Positions 20,997 to 30,548 of a DNA stretch of 64,000 nt are shown here, one piece after another. Under the pieces are notes generated by a model that had not been told where the DNA came from, made no database searches, and saw only the letters and a program-made list of their open reading frames with translations. Positions within the stretch are counted from its first letter, which is position 1; every line of letters begins with the position of its first letter. The DNA is from an uncultured Desulfobacterales bacterium (GTDB taxonomy: Bacteria; Desulfobacterota; Desulfobacteria; Desulfobacterales; SpSt-501): assembly GCA_938048455.1 (NCBI GenBank), contig CALIUY010000022.1, forward strand, positions 1 to 64,000, given 5' to 3'. The position numbers were made by a program, and so were the translations under genes.

Positions 20997-21833
20997 ATGG
21001 GCAAGCCGTTGCGATCGGCGGACCACACCCGGCGCTGGGTCACGGCCCTTGCCGCCCTGGCGGTGCTGGTCGCCTGCGTTTCGGCCGGCGGGATCGCCTT
21101 TTCGATCCTCTGCCTGATCGCCGCCCTGGGCTGCCTGGGGGAATACCAAAGGCTGGTGCGGGGGGCGGAGCGGGTGCGGTTCCTCGACCCCTGGGCCCTT
21201 TCCGGCTACGCGGCGGCCGCCGCCCTGGCGGCGGCCGCCCACGCCGGCCTCGGGGCGGCGATGCTTGCCGTCCCGGCCCTGCACCTGGTTTGCTGCGGGG
21301 CGCTCTGCCTGCGAGGTTTTCCCTCCAATCGCTCGGTTCTCGAAGAAGCGGCGCGTCAGGTTCTCGGGGTCACCTACCTTGCGCTTCCGCTCGGGCTTTT
21401 TGTCGTCCTGCGCGCCTCGCCCCAAGGCTTGATTTGGGTGTTGCTCACCTGCGCCGTGGTCTTCGCCGGGGATTCCACCGCCTTTTATGTCGGCAACCGC
21501 CTCGGCAAGCGCAAGCTCGCCCCGGCGATCAGCCCGGGGAAGACCGTGGAGGGGGCCCTCGGCGGGCTTGCCGCAAGCCTTCTTGTGGGATGGGCGGGAG
21601 CGGCCTTCTTTCTCCCCGGCATCTCCGGTCTCGGGGGCGCGCTCTTCGGGGTGCTGGTCGGCCTTGCGGGACAGGTGGGGGACCTGTTCGAATCCTGCTG
21701 GAAACGTGCGGCGGGGGTCAAGGACTCGGGATCGCTTCTTCCCGGACACGGCGGGATCCTGGACCGGCTGGATGCGTTGCTTTTCGCCGCTCCCGTCGCC
21801 TTCGGCCTTCGCCTCTGGCTCGCCCCGGCCTGA
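20997..21833 (+). CDS. cdsA: Phosphatidate cytidylyltransferase
   Basis: The 278-residue membrane protein ends with the family signature SCWKRAAGVKDSG...HGGILDRLD, which contains the S-x8-KR-type substrate/metal motif. About eight membrane segments precede it. It makes CDP-diacylglycerol for phospholipids. ATG 20997 has GGGAGG upstream. It lies between uppS and dxr in the conserved lipid/isoprenoid segment. Confidence 0.96.
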   Translation: MGKPLRSADHTRRWVTALAALAVLVACVSAGGIAFSILCLIAALGCLGEYQRLVRGAERVRFLDPWALSGYAAAAALAAAAHAGLGAAMLAVPALHLVCCGALCLRGFPSNRSVLEEAARQVLGVTYLALPLGLFVVLRASPQGLIWVLLTCAVVFAGDSTAFYVGNRLGKRKLAPAISPGKTVEGALGGLAASLLVGWAGAAFFLPGISGLGGALFGVLVGLAGQVGDLFESCWKRAAGVKDSGSLLPGHGGILDRLDALLFAAPVAFGLRLWLAPA

Positions 21834-21870
21834 CGACCGGAAAGCCCTGCGGAGGATGACCGCGCGTCCC

Positions 21871-23034
21871 ATGAAACGGCTATCCATCCTTGGTTCGACA
21901 GGCTCGATCGGCCGCAGCGCGCTGCAAATCGCCGCACGCTTCCCCGATCGTTTCGCCGTCCAGGCGCTGGCCGCGCATCGCAACGTGGCGCTGCTTTCCG
22001 AGCAGATTCGTACTTTCCGGCCGGAAGCGGCCGCCGTCGGCGATCAGAAGGCGGCGAGCGAACTGGCGGCCGGGCTTCCGCCGGGCTTGCGGACCCGGAT
22101 CTTCTGCGGCGAGGAAGGCTACCGGCGGGTCGCCGCCTGGGAGTCGGCGGATGTCATCCTCAACGCCGTCGTCGGGGCGGCGGGGCTGCTGCCGACGCTG
22201 GCCGCCGTCGAGGCCGGAAAGACGGTCGCGATCGCCAACAAGGAAACTCTGGTCATGGCCGGCGGGATCGTCACCCGGCAGGCCGCCGCCCGCGGCGCTC
22301 GGCTTCTGCCGGTCGACAGCGAGCACAGCGCCGTATTTCAGTGTCTGGAGGGCCGCCCGCCCTCCGAGCTGGAGCGGATCCTGCTGACCGCCTCGGGGGG
22401 GCCTTTCCGCGACCGCTCCGCGGAAAGCCTCGAGCGCGTGACCCCCGAGGAGGCGCTGCGGCATCCCAACTGGTCCATGGGGCCCAAGATCACCGTGGAC
22501 TCGGCAACGCTCATGAACAAGGGGCTCGAGGTGATCGAGGCGATGCGGCTTTTCTCCGTCCCGGCGGAGAAGATCGAGGTCGTGATCCACCCTCAGAGCA
22601 TCGTCCACTCGATGGTCGCTTTTCGGGACGGGAGCGTGATGGCGCAGATGGGGGTACCGGAGATGGCCGCGGCCATCGCCTACGCGCTTTCCCACCCCGA
22701 GCGGCTGCCGCTCGGCCAGCCTTTGCCCGCCTTCGGGCGGGGGCTCACCCTTTCGTTCTCCGCCCCGGAGCCGGAGCGGTTTCCCTGCCTGGCGCTCGCC
22801 CTCGAAGCCGCCCGTTGCGGAGGCACCGCCCCCGCCGTGCTGAACGCCGCCAACGAAGTGGCGGTGGGCGCCTTTCTATCGCGGCGCATCGGCTTCAACG
22901 ACATCGCCCGCGTCGTCGAGTACGCCCTGCGGCGCCAACCCGCCGGGAACGGGGAGTCGCTCGAGGCGGTGCTCGCCGCCGACCGGGAGGCGCGCGTTGC
23001 GGCGCGGGAATGGATCGACACACACCGGGCTTGA
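21871..23034 (+). CDS. dxr: 1-deoxy-D-xylulose 5-phosphate reductoisomerase
   Basis: The 387-residue protein has the NADPH loop LGSTGSIGRSAL, LANKE-type IANKETLVMAG, the VDSEHSAVFQCL motif and the ASGGPFRD and NKGLEVIEA blocks. It performs the first committed step of the MEP isoprenoid pathway, feeding uppS. An alternative ATG lies 15 bp upstream, directly after GGAGG without spacing, so 21871 is chosen. It is followed by rseP. Confidence 0.97.
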   Translation: MKRLSILGSTGSIGRSALQIAARFPDRFAVQALAAHRNVALLSEQIRTFRPEAAAVGDQKAASELAAGLPPGLRTRIFCGEEGYRRVAAWESADVILNAVVGAAGLLPTLAAVEAGKTVAIANKETLVMAGGIVTRQAAARGARLLPVDSEHSAVFQCLEGRPPSELERILLTASGGPFRDRSAESLERVTPEEALRHPNWSMGPKITVDSATLMNKGLEVIEAMRLFSVPAEKIEVVIHPQSIVHSMVAFRDGSVMAQMGVPEMAAAIAYALSHPERLPLGQPLPAFGRGLTLSFSAPEPERFPCLALALEAARCGGTAPAVLNAANEVAVGAFLSRRIGFNDIARVVEYALRRQPAGNGESLEAVLAADREARVAAREWIDTHRA

Positions 23035-23104
23035 CCCTGGCTCATGCCGGCGCTTATCGATTTCGCAACCCACCGCCGGCTGGGGTCATCCACCGAGGAG
23101 CGAT

Positions 23105-24175
23105 ATGGGACACAGCCTCTTTGCCTTTCTGATCGTTCTCGGCATCCTCATCTTTTTTCACGAGTTCGGCCATTTCCTGACGGCCCGGCTCTTCGGGGTC
23201 GGGGTCGAGAAATTTTCCCTCGGCTTCGGTCCACGGATTCTCGGAAAGAAGGTGGGCCTGACCGACTACCGTCTATCCCTTCTCCCGCTCGGCGGATACG
23301 TAAAGATGGTGGGCGAGGAGCCCGACGAAGATCTGCCCGTGGAGCAGATCCCGCTCTCCTTCAACCACAAGCCCGTCTTGCAGCGGATGCTGATCGTCTT
23401 CGCCGGCCCCTTTTTCAACATCCTGCTCGCCGTGCTCATCTTCTGGGTGATCGCTTTCGCCGCCGGAATCACGGTCCTGCAGCCGGTGATCGGCATGGTC
23501 CGGGAGCCCTCTCCGGCGCGTCTGGCGGGGTTCGAAGCCGGCGACCGGGTGCTCGCGATCGACGGGGTGCCGGTCGATTCCTGGGAAGCCATGGCCGACC
23601 GCATCCATGGCAGTCTCGGCCGGGAGATCGCGGTCACCGTGGAACGGGACGGAAGCCGTCGGGTGCTGCGGGTCACCCCCGAGCCTTCGACGACACGCAA
23701 CCTCCTGGGTGAGGAGACGCCGCGTTACATCATCGGGATCGGCAGCGCGGGCGCCGTCGAAAACCGACCGCTCGGCCCTCTCGAGGCGGCCGCCGAGAGC
23801 CTGCGCCAGACGGCCGGGATCGTCGTCCTGATGGTGCGCATCGTGGCCAAGCTGCTCACGGGCGGCCTCTCCGTCGACACGGTCGGCGGCCCCCTCATGA
23901 TCGCCCAGATGGCGGGCGATCAAGCGCGGGCCGGGATCGCCAGTCTCTTTCAGTTCATCGCCGTGATCAGCGTGAATCTGGCCGTCATCAACCTCCTGCC
24001 GATTCCGGTGCTGGACGGCGGACATCTGCTGTTCTTCGCCATCGAGGCCGTACGGGGCCGCCCGGTACGGCTCAAGGTGCGTGAAATCGCCCAGCAAGTG
24101 GGCATGGTGCTGCTGATCATGCTGATGATCCTCGTCTTCTACAACGACATCACTCGGCTTTTCTTCAGCTCCTGA
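23105..24175 (+). CDS. rseP: Site-2 (RIP) zinc metalloprotease
   Basis: The 356-residue membrane protein has HEFGH at residues 19-23 (zinc ligands and catalytic Glu), one PDZ domain at about 110-190 (with AGFEAGDRVLAIDGVPV), and the second-half LPIPVLDGGHLLFF motif that supplies the aspartate ligand. It cleaves anti-sigma factors or remnant signal peptides within the membrane. E. coli RseP has two PDZ domains; here only one is evident, as in many other bacteria. GAGGAGC precedes the ATG. Confidence 0.96.
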   Translation: MGHSLFAFLIVLGILIFFHEFGHFLTARLFGVGVEKFSLGFGPRILGKKVGLTDYRLSLLPLGGYVKMVGEEPDEDLPVEQIPLSFNHKPVLQRMLIVFAGPFFNILLAVLIFWVIAFAAGITVLQPVIGMVREPSPARLAGFEAGDRVLAIDGVPVDSWEAMADRIHGSLGREIAVTVERDGSRRVLRVTPEPSTTRNLLGEETPRYIIGIGSAGAVENRPLGPLEAAAESLRQTAGIVVLMVRIVAKLLTGGLSVDTVGGPLMIAQMAGDQARAGIASLFQFIAVISVNLAVINLLPIPVLDGGHLLFFAIEAVRGRPVRLKVREIAQQVGMVLLIMLMILVFYNDITRLFFSS

Positions 24176-24188
24176 AAGGGACCGTCCG

Positions 24189-27100
24189 ATGCCCGCCCGA
24201 CTGGAGATCGCCCTCCGTCCCGAGCTGGTCGACGCCGAAGGCGAGGCCGTGCGGCGTAAGGCCCGCGAGTACTTCGGCATCGAGACCCGGCGTATCCGCA
24301 CGGTGCACATCCTCACGCTCGATCTGGCGCTCACGGCCGAGGAACGCGAACGCCTCCGGCGGGAAATCTTCACCAACCCCGTGACCCAGCGCTCCGCCTT
24401 CGGCACCCTCGCGCTGCCTGCGGACTGGGTGCTCTGGGTGGGGCTGCGGCCGGGCGTGCGCGACAACGCCGGGGCGACCGCAATCGAGGCGATCGAGGAC
24501 CTGCTCGGCCGCAGGCTTGCTCCCGCCGAGGGGGTCTACACCTCGAAGCGTTATTGCATCGAGGCGCCGCGGGCCTCGCGCCGCGACCTCGAGCGGATCG
24601 CCTCCGAGCTCCTCGCCAACGACCTCATCCAGCAATGGCGGCTTTGGTCCGCCGCGGAGTGGGACCCGCAGGAAGGCGTCGGCCTGGTCGTTCCCCGGGT
24701 GCGGCTCGAGCGCCGGCCGTCCGTCACCACCATCCCGGTGGCGACGGACGAGGAACTGCTGCGGATCAGCCGGGAGCGGGGGCTTGCCCTTCACCCCCGG
24801 GACGTTCCCGTCATCCGCTCCTACTTTCAGGACCCCCGGGTGCAGGACGCCCGCCGCGCCGTGGGACTCGCCGATCCGACGGACGTCGAGCTCGAATACA
24901 TCTCTCAGGCGCGCAGCGACCACTGCAACCACAACACCTTCCGCGGCCGGTTCCATTACCGCGAGGCGGAAGGGGGCATGGTCGAGACGATCGACAACCT
25001 CTTTGCGACCTACATCGAAGAGCCCACGCTCTTGATCGCCCGCGAGAAACCCTGGGTCGTCTCCGTGCTCTGGGACAATGCCGGCGCCGGCCGTCTGGAC
25101 GGGGAACACCATTACGTGATCACCGGCGAAACGCACAACTCGCCTTCGAACCTGGAGGCCTACGGCGGGGCGATCACCGGGATCGTGGGCGTCTACCGCG
25201 ACCCGCTCGGCACCGGCCGGGGAGCGAAACTGATCCTCGGCGGCTGGGGGTTCTGCGTGGGCCCTCGGGACTACGCCGGTCCCCTGCGCCCGCGACTCCA
25301 CCCTCGGCGGCTGTTGGACGGGGTCGTCGAAGGGGTGCGGGACGGCGGCAACAAGAGCGGCATCCCGACGGTCTTCGGCCAGGTCCTCTTCGATCCCGGC
25401 TACATGGGCAAGTGTCTGGTCTTCGTGACGGCGGTCGGGCTCATGCCGGCGCAAGTCGCCGGCGAGCCCTCCGAGAAGAAGACCACCACCGCCGGGGATC
25501 TGATCGTCATGTGCGGCGGCCGCGTCGGCAAGGACGGAATTCACGGGGTGACGGCCTCCTCGGAGGTCTTCTCCGAGCACACCCCGGCAGGGCACGTCCA
25601 GATCGGGGATCCCTACACGCAGAAGAAAATGCACGACTTCCTGCTCGAAGCGCGTGACGAGGGTCTGATCCGCTTCATCACCGACAACGGCGGCGGCGGG
25701 CTTTCCTCCTCGATCGGCGAATCGGCGCGCTTCGCCAACGGCGCCGAGGTGGCCCTGGAAAAGGTTCCCCTCAAGTACGCGGGGCTCGACCCGTGGGAGA
25801 TCTGGGTTTCGGAGTCGCAGGAACGCATGACGGTGGCGGTGCGGCCCGAGGACGCCCCGCGGTTCCTCGAGCTTTCGCGGCGGCACGGGGTCGAAAGCAC
25901 GGTCATCGGCCGCTACACGGACAGCGGCAAACTCCACCTCACCTACGAGGGACGAACCTGCGCCTACGTCGACCTCGATCTGCTGCGGGGCGGGTTCCCG
26001 CAATGGGAATTCGAGGCCGAGTGGATCCCGCCCGAAAGACGCGGCCTCGCGGAGCCCGTCCTCGGCGAGCCGCAGGAGCTGTCAGGGCTGCTGCTCGATC
26101 TGCTCGCCGGCCCGAACCTCGCCTCGACGGAATGGATCCCGCGGCAATACGACCACGAGGTTCAGGGGGGAAGCGTCATCAAGCCGCTGCTCGGCGTGGA
26201 ACGGGATGTTCCGGCCGACGCCGCGGTCCTGAGGCCCCTTCTTTCCTCCCGGCGAGGGCTTGCCTACGCGCAGGCGATCCTGCCCTTCTATTCGCGCATC
26301 GACGCCTTCGCGATGACCGCCTGCACGATCGACGAAGCCTTTCGTCGTGTCCTCGCCGTGGGGGGGGATCCCGAGCACGTCGGGGGGGTCGACAATTTCT
26401 GCTGGCCGAGCATTCAGTACGATCCGGTCGCCAATCCCGACGGCCGCTTCAAGGCCGCCCAGCTTGTGCGCGCCTGTCGTGCGCTCAAGGAGACCTGTCT
26501 CGCCTACGGGATTCCGCTGCTTTCCGGAAAAGACAGCATGTACGTCGACGGCCATCTGCACGGCCGCTACGGCGAAACGCACAAAGTGTCCGCCTTGGAG
26601 ACGATGCAGTTCTCGACGATCTCGGTCGTGGAAGACATCCGGCGCTGCATGAGCCCCGACGTCAAAATGGAGGGGGATCTTCTCTTTGCGGCCGGACTCA
26701 CCCGCGACGAGCTGGGCGGCTCCGAGTACTACCGGCATCTCGGCTACACCGGACTCAAAGTCCCCCAAGTGCGCGCTGCGGACTTTCTGCCGCTTTATCG
26801 AGCGATCGCCGCGCTCGTGCGCGAGGAGCGGATCGCTTCCCTGCACGGCGTTTACCGCGGCGGGCTGGCCGTGCATCTCGCGCTGATCGCGATGGCCGGC
26901 GGCCTCGGCCTGCGGGTCGAAACGCGCGATGTCCCCGCCGAAGGCATCCGCCGCCTGGATACGCTTCTGTTCTCGGAGTCGGCCGGCCGGTTCCTCTTCA
27001 CCGCGGCACCGGAGCGGCGAAACGAGATCGAGGCCCGCCTGCAGGGACTGCCGGTCGCCTGCATCGGGGAGGTGCTCCGCGAGCCGCGGCTCGAGATCCG

Positions 27101-27206
27101 GGGCCTCGAAGGCAACGTGGCCCTGGCAGTGAGTCTCGAGGATCTGCGGGCCGCGTGGAAACGGCCTTTCGGCCATCTTGCCCGGGCGGAAAAGGGGGAG
27201 GGATGA
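24189..27206 (+). CDS. purL: Phosphoribosylformylglycinamidine synthase, fused PurS-PurL
   Basis: At 1005 residues this is longer than stand-alone small PurL (about 740) and shorter than the E. coli enzyme (about 1295), because the glutaminase is separate. The first 170 residues look like a duplicated PurS-like module (EIALRPELVDAEGEAVRRKA and a second alpha/beta unit ending QQWRLW). The synthetase follows: SQARSDHCNHNTFRGRF, TGETHNSPSN and GNKSGIPTVFGQ, plus a second-half PurM-like repeat (DAFAMTACTIDEAFRR, LLSGKDSMY). It makes FGAM from FGAR with ammonia supplied by PurQ. Its stop overlaps the purQ start (ATGA). Confidence 0.95.
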   Translation: MPARLEIALRPELVDAEGEAVRRKAREYFGIETRRIRTVHILTLDLALTAEERERLRREIFTNPVTQRSAFGTLALPADWVLWVGLRPGVRDNAGATAIEAIEDLLGRRLAPAEGVYTSKRYCIEAPRASRRDLERIASELLANDLIQQWRLWSAAEWDPQEGVGLVVPRVRLERRPSVTTIPVATDEELLRISRERGLALHPRDVPVIRSYFQDPRVQDARRAVGLADPTDVELEYISQARSDHCNHNTFRGRFHYREAEGGMVETIDNLFATYIEEPTLLIAREKPWVVSVLWDNAGAGRLDGEHHYVITGETHNSPSNLEAYGGAITGIVGVYRDPLGTGRGAKLILGGWGFCVGPRDYAGPLRPRLHPRRLLDGVVEGVRDGGNKSGIPTVFGQVLFDPGYMGKCLVFVTAVGLMPAQVAGEPSEKKTTTAGDLIVMCGGRVGKDGIHGVTASSEVFSEHTPAGHVQIGDPYTQKKMHDFLLEARDEGLIRFITDNGGGGLSSSIGESARFANGAEVALEKVPLKYAGLDPWEIWVSESQERMTVAVRPEDAPRFLELSRRHGVESTVIGRYTDSGKLHLTYEGRTCAYVDLDLLRGGFPQWEFEAEWIPPERRGLAEPVLGEPQELSGLLLDLLAGPNLASTEWIPRQYDHEVQGGSVIKPLLGVERDVPADAAVLRPLLSSRRGLAYAQAILPFYSRIDAFAMTACTIDEAFRRVLAVGGDPEHVGGVDNFCWPSIQYDPVANPDGRFKAAQLVRACRALKETCLAYGIPLLSGKDSMYVDGHLHGRYGETHKVSALETMQFSTISVVEDIRRCMSPDVKMEGDLLFAAGLTRDELGGSEYYRHLGYTGLKVPQVRAADFLPLYRAIAALVREERIASLHGVYRGGLAVHLALIAMAGGLGLRVETRDVPAEGIRRLDTLLFSESAGRFLFTAAPERRNEIEARLQGLPVACIGEVLREPRLEIRGLEGNVALAVSLEDLRAAWKRPFGHLARAEKGEG

Positions 27207-28024
27207 AGCTCCGGATCCGGGTTCTTTTGCCGGCGGGCTACGGCCTCAATTGCGATGCGGAAACGGTCTATGCCCTGGAACGCGCCGGGGCTTCCGTGAA
27301 CCGCGTCCACTTGAATCTCCTTTTGCAGGGAGGCGTGCGCCTCGAAGAGCATCAGCTTCTCGTGCTGATGGGTGGCTTCGGCTGGGGGGACGACCACGGG
27401 GCGGGGGTCATCCAGGCGGTCCGCTTGCGCACGCATCTCGGTGAGGAGCTCGCCGGGTTCATCGCGCGCGGAGGGCTGGTCATCGGCATCTGCAACGGCT
27501 TTCAGGTGCTCGCCAATTTAGGACTGCTTCCGGGATTCAATGGGGATTACCGCACCCGCGCGGTAGCGCTTCTGCCCAACGAATGCGGAATGTTCCGCGA
27601 TCAGTGGGTACGATTGGCGATCGACCCTGCTTCGCCCTGTGTCTTCACCCGCGGGATCGCCTCGGCCGAGCTTCCCGTGCGGCACGGGGAAGGGAAGTTT
27701 TACGCCGCCCCCGGGGTGATCGAAAAACTTCGCACCGGACGACAGATCGTGCTGCGCTACGCCCTTGCCGACGGCAGCCCCGCGCAAGGCCGCTTTCCGG
27801 ACAACCCCAACGGCTCGGTCGACGACATCGCCGGCATCTGCGACCCGACCGGCCGCGTCTTCGGACTGATGCCGCACCCGGAAGCTTTCAACGACTGGAC
27901 CAATCACCCCGACTGGACGCGGCTCCGGGAAAGGGCCCGGCGTTCCGGTCGCTTATTCGGCGAGGAGCCGACCGTGGGCCTGCGCATCTTCGAGAACGCG
28001 ATCCGCCATCTTCGTCAAGCCTGA
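27203..28024 (+). CDS. purQ: Phosphoribosylformylglycinamidine synthase, glutaminase subunit
   Basis: The 273-residue class I glutamine amidotransferase has LMGGFGWGDDHGAG, the nucleophile in GICNGFQ (Cys97) and the catalytic His/Glu in MPHPEAF. It feeds ammonia to the PurSL protein encoded immediately upstream, with which it is translationally coupled. It begins at ATG 27203 with GGGGAGGG before it. Confidence 0.96.
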   Translation: MKLRIRVLLPAGYGLNCDAETVYALERAGASVNRVHLNLLLQGGVRLEEHQLLVLMGGFGWGDDHGAGVIQAVRLRTHLGEELAGFIARGGLVIGICNGFQVLANLGLLPGFNGDYRTRAVALLPNECGMFRDQWVRLAIDPASPCVFTRGIASAELPVRHGEGKFYAAPGVIEKLRTGRQIVLRYALADGSPAQGRFPDNPNGSVDDIAGICDPTGRVFGLMPHPEAFNDWTNHPDWTRLRERARRSGRLFGEEPTVGLRIFENAIRHLRQA

Positions 28025-28100
28025 TCTCCGCCTTGGATGCCCGAAAGCTTTCCGCCGCGGCGGAAATCCTATTCCGTATCTCCGCTTTCCACCTCGTAAT

Positions 28101-28125
28101 CGACGCTACGGGGCGTCGGCTTTTC
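28101..28125 (+). terminator. Possible terminator of the purSL-purQ unit
   Basis: CGACGC and GCGTCG form a 6-bp hairpin with a 6-base loop, followed by GC and four T. It is weak but correctly placed 77 bp after purQ. Confidence 0.4.
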
Positions 28126-28344
28126 CCAGCGCAGAGCGGGGAAAACTTTTTAAGTCCCTTAAACAAAATTTAGAAGCCCGGCCCGTCTTCAACCGTGCGG
28201 GAGAGCCTGCACGCGTCTTCGCCCAAGGCCCCGTTTTTCTTTCCGAGCCCCGCGGTTCGCCAAGGACCTTGAAGGGTTATCCACGCCTCTCGATTTCGCT
28301 GCGGTGCCCTTGTCTTGGCGCCCTTCCCGCCCTGGACCCGTTCT

Positions 28345-28360
28345 TGGCACGGCTTTTGTA
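28345..28360 (+). promoter_or_regulatory. Sigma-54 (RpoN) promoter of minor-pilin operon 1
   Basis: TGGCACG at 28345-28351, a 4-bp spacer and TTGTA at 28356-28360 match the -24/-12 consensus TGGCACG-N4-TTGCW except for T instead of C in the -12 element. The predicted start point is about 25 bp before the fimT ATG. Sigma-54 with the PilS/PilR system controls pilin genes in several Proteobacteria. The rest of 28126-28344 shows no gene; enhancer sites were not identified. Confidence 0.75.
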
Positions 28361-28396
28361 GAACCGACTCCGGAGTTCTATCGAGGAGTCCAGGCG

Positions 28397-28879
28397 ATGC
28401 AACGGAATGCCGGATTCAGTGCCTTTGAAGTGGCCGTCACCCTAGCGGTGGTGGCGCTCCTTGCCTCGGTGAGCATGCCCTCGTTTTTGCGCTGGCTCCA
28501 GGTCCACCGGCTGCGCGGGGCGGCGATCAACCTCACGGCGGACCTGGAGATGGCCAAGGTGCGGGCGATTCGCGAGGGGGCGACGGTGAGCGTCGTCTTC
28601 GCCGAAAGAGACTATACCCTGTTTCTGGACAACGGCGCGGGCGGAGGCACGGCCGGCGACGGCATCCGCAACGGCGAAGAGGCCCTGGTGCAGTACCGGC
28701 AGCTCCCCACCGGCGTGCGGATCGATCCGGCGCAGACGACGCTGCCCGAGCGGAGGCTTCGTTTCGACAGCCGGGGGCTGGCACCGGATCTCGCCACGGC
28801 GGAGGTCCTCTGCCTCGTCAACGGCACGGGCGAGCGGCGCATCCGGGTCAACCGGTTGGGCAACATCCGTACCCTGTAA
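28397..28879 (+). CDS. fimT: GspH/FimT-family minor pseudopilin
   Basis: The 160-residue protein has a very short class III leader ending in Gly (MQRNAG), then FSAFEVAVTLAVVALLA with the conserved Glu at +5, for cleavage by prepilin peptidase PilD. The C-terminal part matches GspH/FimT (ADLEMAKVRAIREGATVSVVF, LRFDSRGL). It is probably part of the pilus-tip priming complex. GAGGAG precedes the ATG. It is the first gene after the sigma-54 promoter. Confidence 0.9.
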   Translation: MQRNAGFSAFEVAVTLAVVALLASVSMPSFLRWLQVHRLRGAAINLTADLEMAKVRAIREGATVSVVFAERDYTLFLDNGAGGGTAGDGIRNGEEALVQYRQLPTGVRIDPAQTTLPERRLRFDSRGLAPDLATAEVLCLVNGTGERRIRVNRLGNIRTL

Positions 28880-28894
28880 AGGAGAAAGCGACGA

Positions 28895-29299
28895 ATGGCT
28901 TTGCGCTTCGGCGACCGCCGCGGCTTTTCCTTCATCGAGCTTCTGATCGCCATGGGGATCCTGTCGCTCGGGATGCTCGCCGCGGTGTCGATGCATTTCG
29001 GCTCGGCGCGCAACAACACGAAGGGCAACCTCTACACCCAGGCGAACATGCTGGCCAAGGCGCAGCTGGAAAATCTGAAAAACCAGGAAGTGACCGCGCT
29101 GGCGGTCGGCGGGCCTTATCCGGACCCCAACAACCCCGTCGACGCCGAAGGGCGCGCGGGGGGGATCTTCACCCGCACCTGGACCATCGAAAACCTGGGC
29201 GAGGGGGCGCGGCGCATCAGCGTGCGGGTGGAATGGACGCGGCTCGGGCGGCAGTCGAGCGTCGTCCTCTTTTCGAACACCCAGGGAAACGGCGTATGA
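28895..29299 (+). CDS. pilV: Type IV pilus minor pilin PilV-like
   Basis: The 134-residue protein has leader MALRFGDRRG and the mature start FSFIELLIAMGILSLGMLA with Glu+5. The segment NMLAKAQLENLKNQEV followed by a short beta-rich C-terminus is typical of PilV/GspI. It overlaps pilW by 4 nt (ATGA at 29296-29299). Confidence 0.88.
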   Translation: MALRFGDRRGFSFIELLIAMGILSLGMLAAVSMHFGSARNNTKGNLYTQANMLAKAQLENLKNQEVTALAVGGPYPDPNNPVDAEGRAGGIFTRTWTIENLGEGARRISVRVEWTRLGRQSSVVLFSNTQGNGV

Positions 29300-29904
29300 G
29301 GCGCAAAGCAAAAGAAACGTTTCCCGCGGCCCACCGCTTCTCCAGAAGCGGCGAGGGCGGCTTCTCCATGGTGGAGATGCTGCTCGTGCTCGCGGCGCTT
29401 TCGATTCTTTTCGGGGCGATCTACTCGGGCTTCGAGCGTTTGAACCGCTCCTACACCGCGGAAAACGTCAAGGCCGCCGCCCAGCAGAGCGCGCGTATCG
29501 GGGTGGAAATGATGGTGCAGGACATCCGGCTGGCCGGGCTCGATCCGCTGGGGACCGCGGGTGCGGGCATCGTGCAGGCGACCCCGACCCGGCTGCAGTT
29601 CACGGCGGATGGGAACTACGACGGCGATGTCGAAGACGGGTTCGAGAACATCACCTACGAGCTGAACGGAACCCGGCTCGAGCAGACCAACCACCTGGGA
29701 ACCGAGGTTCTGCTCGACAACGTCTCCGAGCTCCGGTTCACCTATCTCGATGCGGACAACCTGCCGATTCCCGAGGTCGATCTCGCCTCGCGGCGGCCCG
29801 ACATCCGGGTGATCGAGATCAGCCTCACCATCAACCGGCCGGCCGGGAACAACCCGGAAGTCTCGCGCACCTACACGACACGCGTGCGCTGCCGCAACCT
29901 CTGA
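29296..29904 (+). CDS. pilW: Type IV pilus minor pilin PilW-like
   Basis: The 202-residue protein has a longer leader (about 22 residues, ending GEGG), then FSMVEMLLVLAALSILFGAIY with Glu+5. The mature part has the PilW block SARIGVEMMVQDIRLAGLDP and the DGNYDGDVEDGFENITYEL segment, a Asp/Asn-rich loop common in PilW proteins and possibly calcium-binding. Part of the tip complex with PilV, PilX and PilY1. Confidence 0.87.
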   Translation: MRRKAKETFPAAHRFSRSGEGGFSMVEMLLVLAALSILFGAIYSGFERLNRSYTAENVKAAAQQSARIGVEMMVQDIRLAGLDPLGTAGAGIVQATPTRLQFTADGNYDGDVEDGFENITYELNGTRLEQTNHLGTEVLLDNVSELRFTYLDADNLPIPEVDLASRRPDIRVIEISLTINRPAGNNPEVSRTYTTRVRCRNL

Positions 29905-29918
29905 GGGGATAGAAGGCC

Positions 29919-30503
29919 ATGGCTTACGCCACCGGCGACATTCTGAACAACGAGCGGGGCTTCGTTCTCGGGGCCTCGATTTTGATTTCGGCCATCCTGC
30001 TGCTGGCCGGGGTCCTGGCGCTGTGGACCTCGACGACCGAGATGCACGTCGTGAGAAACGAGGGGGATCTCACGCGCGAGTTCTACGCCTCGGAAGCCGC
30101 GGTCATCGACGCCCTGGAAAACTACGACCGCGGCCCGACCGGGAAGGGCGATGCGGGCGCGACCCACTGGCTGACCGACCAGTTCCTGCTCGACGGGCCG
30201 CTTGCGGCCAATCATCGCTTTTTCGCCCTGGATGCCCAGAACCGGCCGATCGCCGAGGTACGCGTGCGCTGCATCACCGATGCAGCGGTGGCGATCGATT
30301 TCGACGAGGACGGGCAGACGACGCCGGAGGAGGAGGCCGCAAACGCGCTTCCGCGGCAGCGGCACATTTCCGCTCCTCCGCCGGGTTCGGGCTTCAGCCT
30401 GAAGTATTTCGAGATCCGCCGCTACGGGATCACGGCGACCTCGCTGACGGGAAACACCCGCGTCCAGGTGGGGGCCTACAAGGTGTTCAACAAGTACCAG
30501 TGA
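29919..30503 (+). CDS. pilX: PilX-like minor pilin
   Basis: The 194-residue protein has MAYATGDILNNERG followed by FVLGASILISAILLLAGVLALW. The residue at +5 is Ala or Gly, not Glu; PilX/GspK-type pilins often depart from Glu+5. The EFYASEAAVIDALENY segment is typical of PilX. DFDEDGQTTPEEE at about residues 128-140 resembles an EF-hand-like calcium loop. It lies immediately before pilY1. Confidence 0.83.
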   Translation: MAYATGDILNNERGFVLGASILISAILLLAGVLALWTSTTEMHVVRNEGDLTREFYASEAAVIDALENYDRGPTGKGDAGATHWLTDQFLLDGPLAANHRFFALDAQNRPIAEVRVRCITDAAVAIDFDEDGQTTPEEEAANALPRQRHISAPPPGSGFSLKYFEIRRYGITATSLTGNTRVQVGAYKVFNKYQ

Positions 30504-30548
30504 ACGGATGAACCCGGCTCCGCGAAGAGGGCCAAAGGAGACTTCGGC

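Noticed and set aside
24165..26003. 612-codon open frame on the minus strand opposite purL, and a similar 597-codon one opposite pilY1 (30561-32354)
   Set aside because: Both lie wholly opposite well-supported genes and have His/Asp/Arg-rich translations typical of antisense frames.
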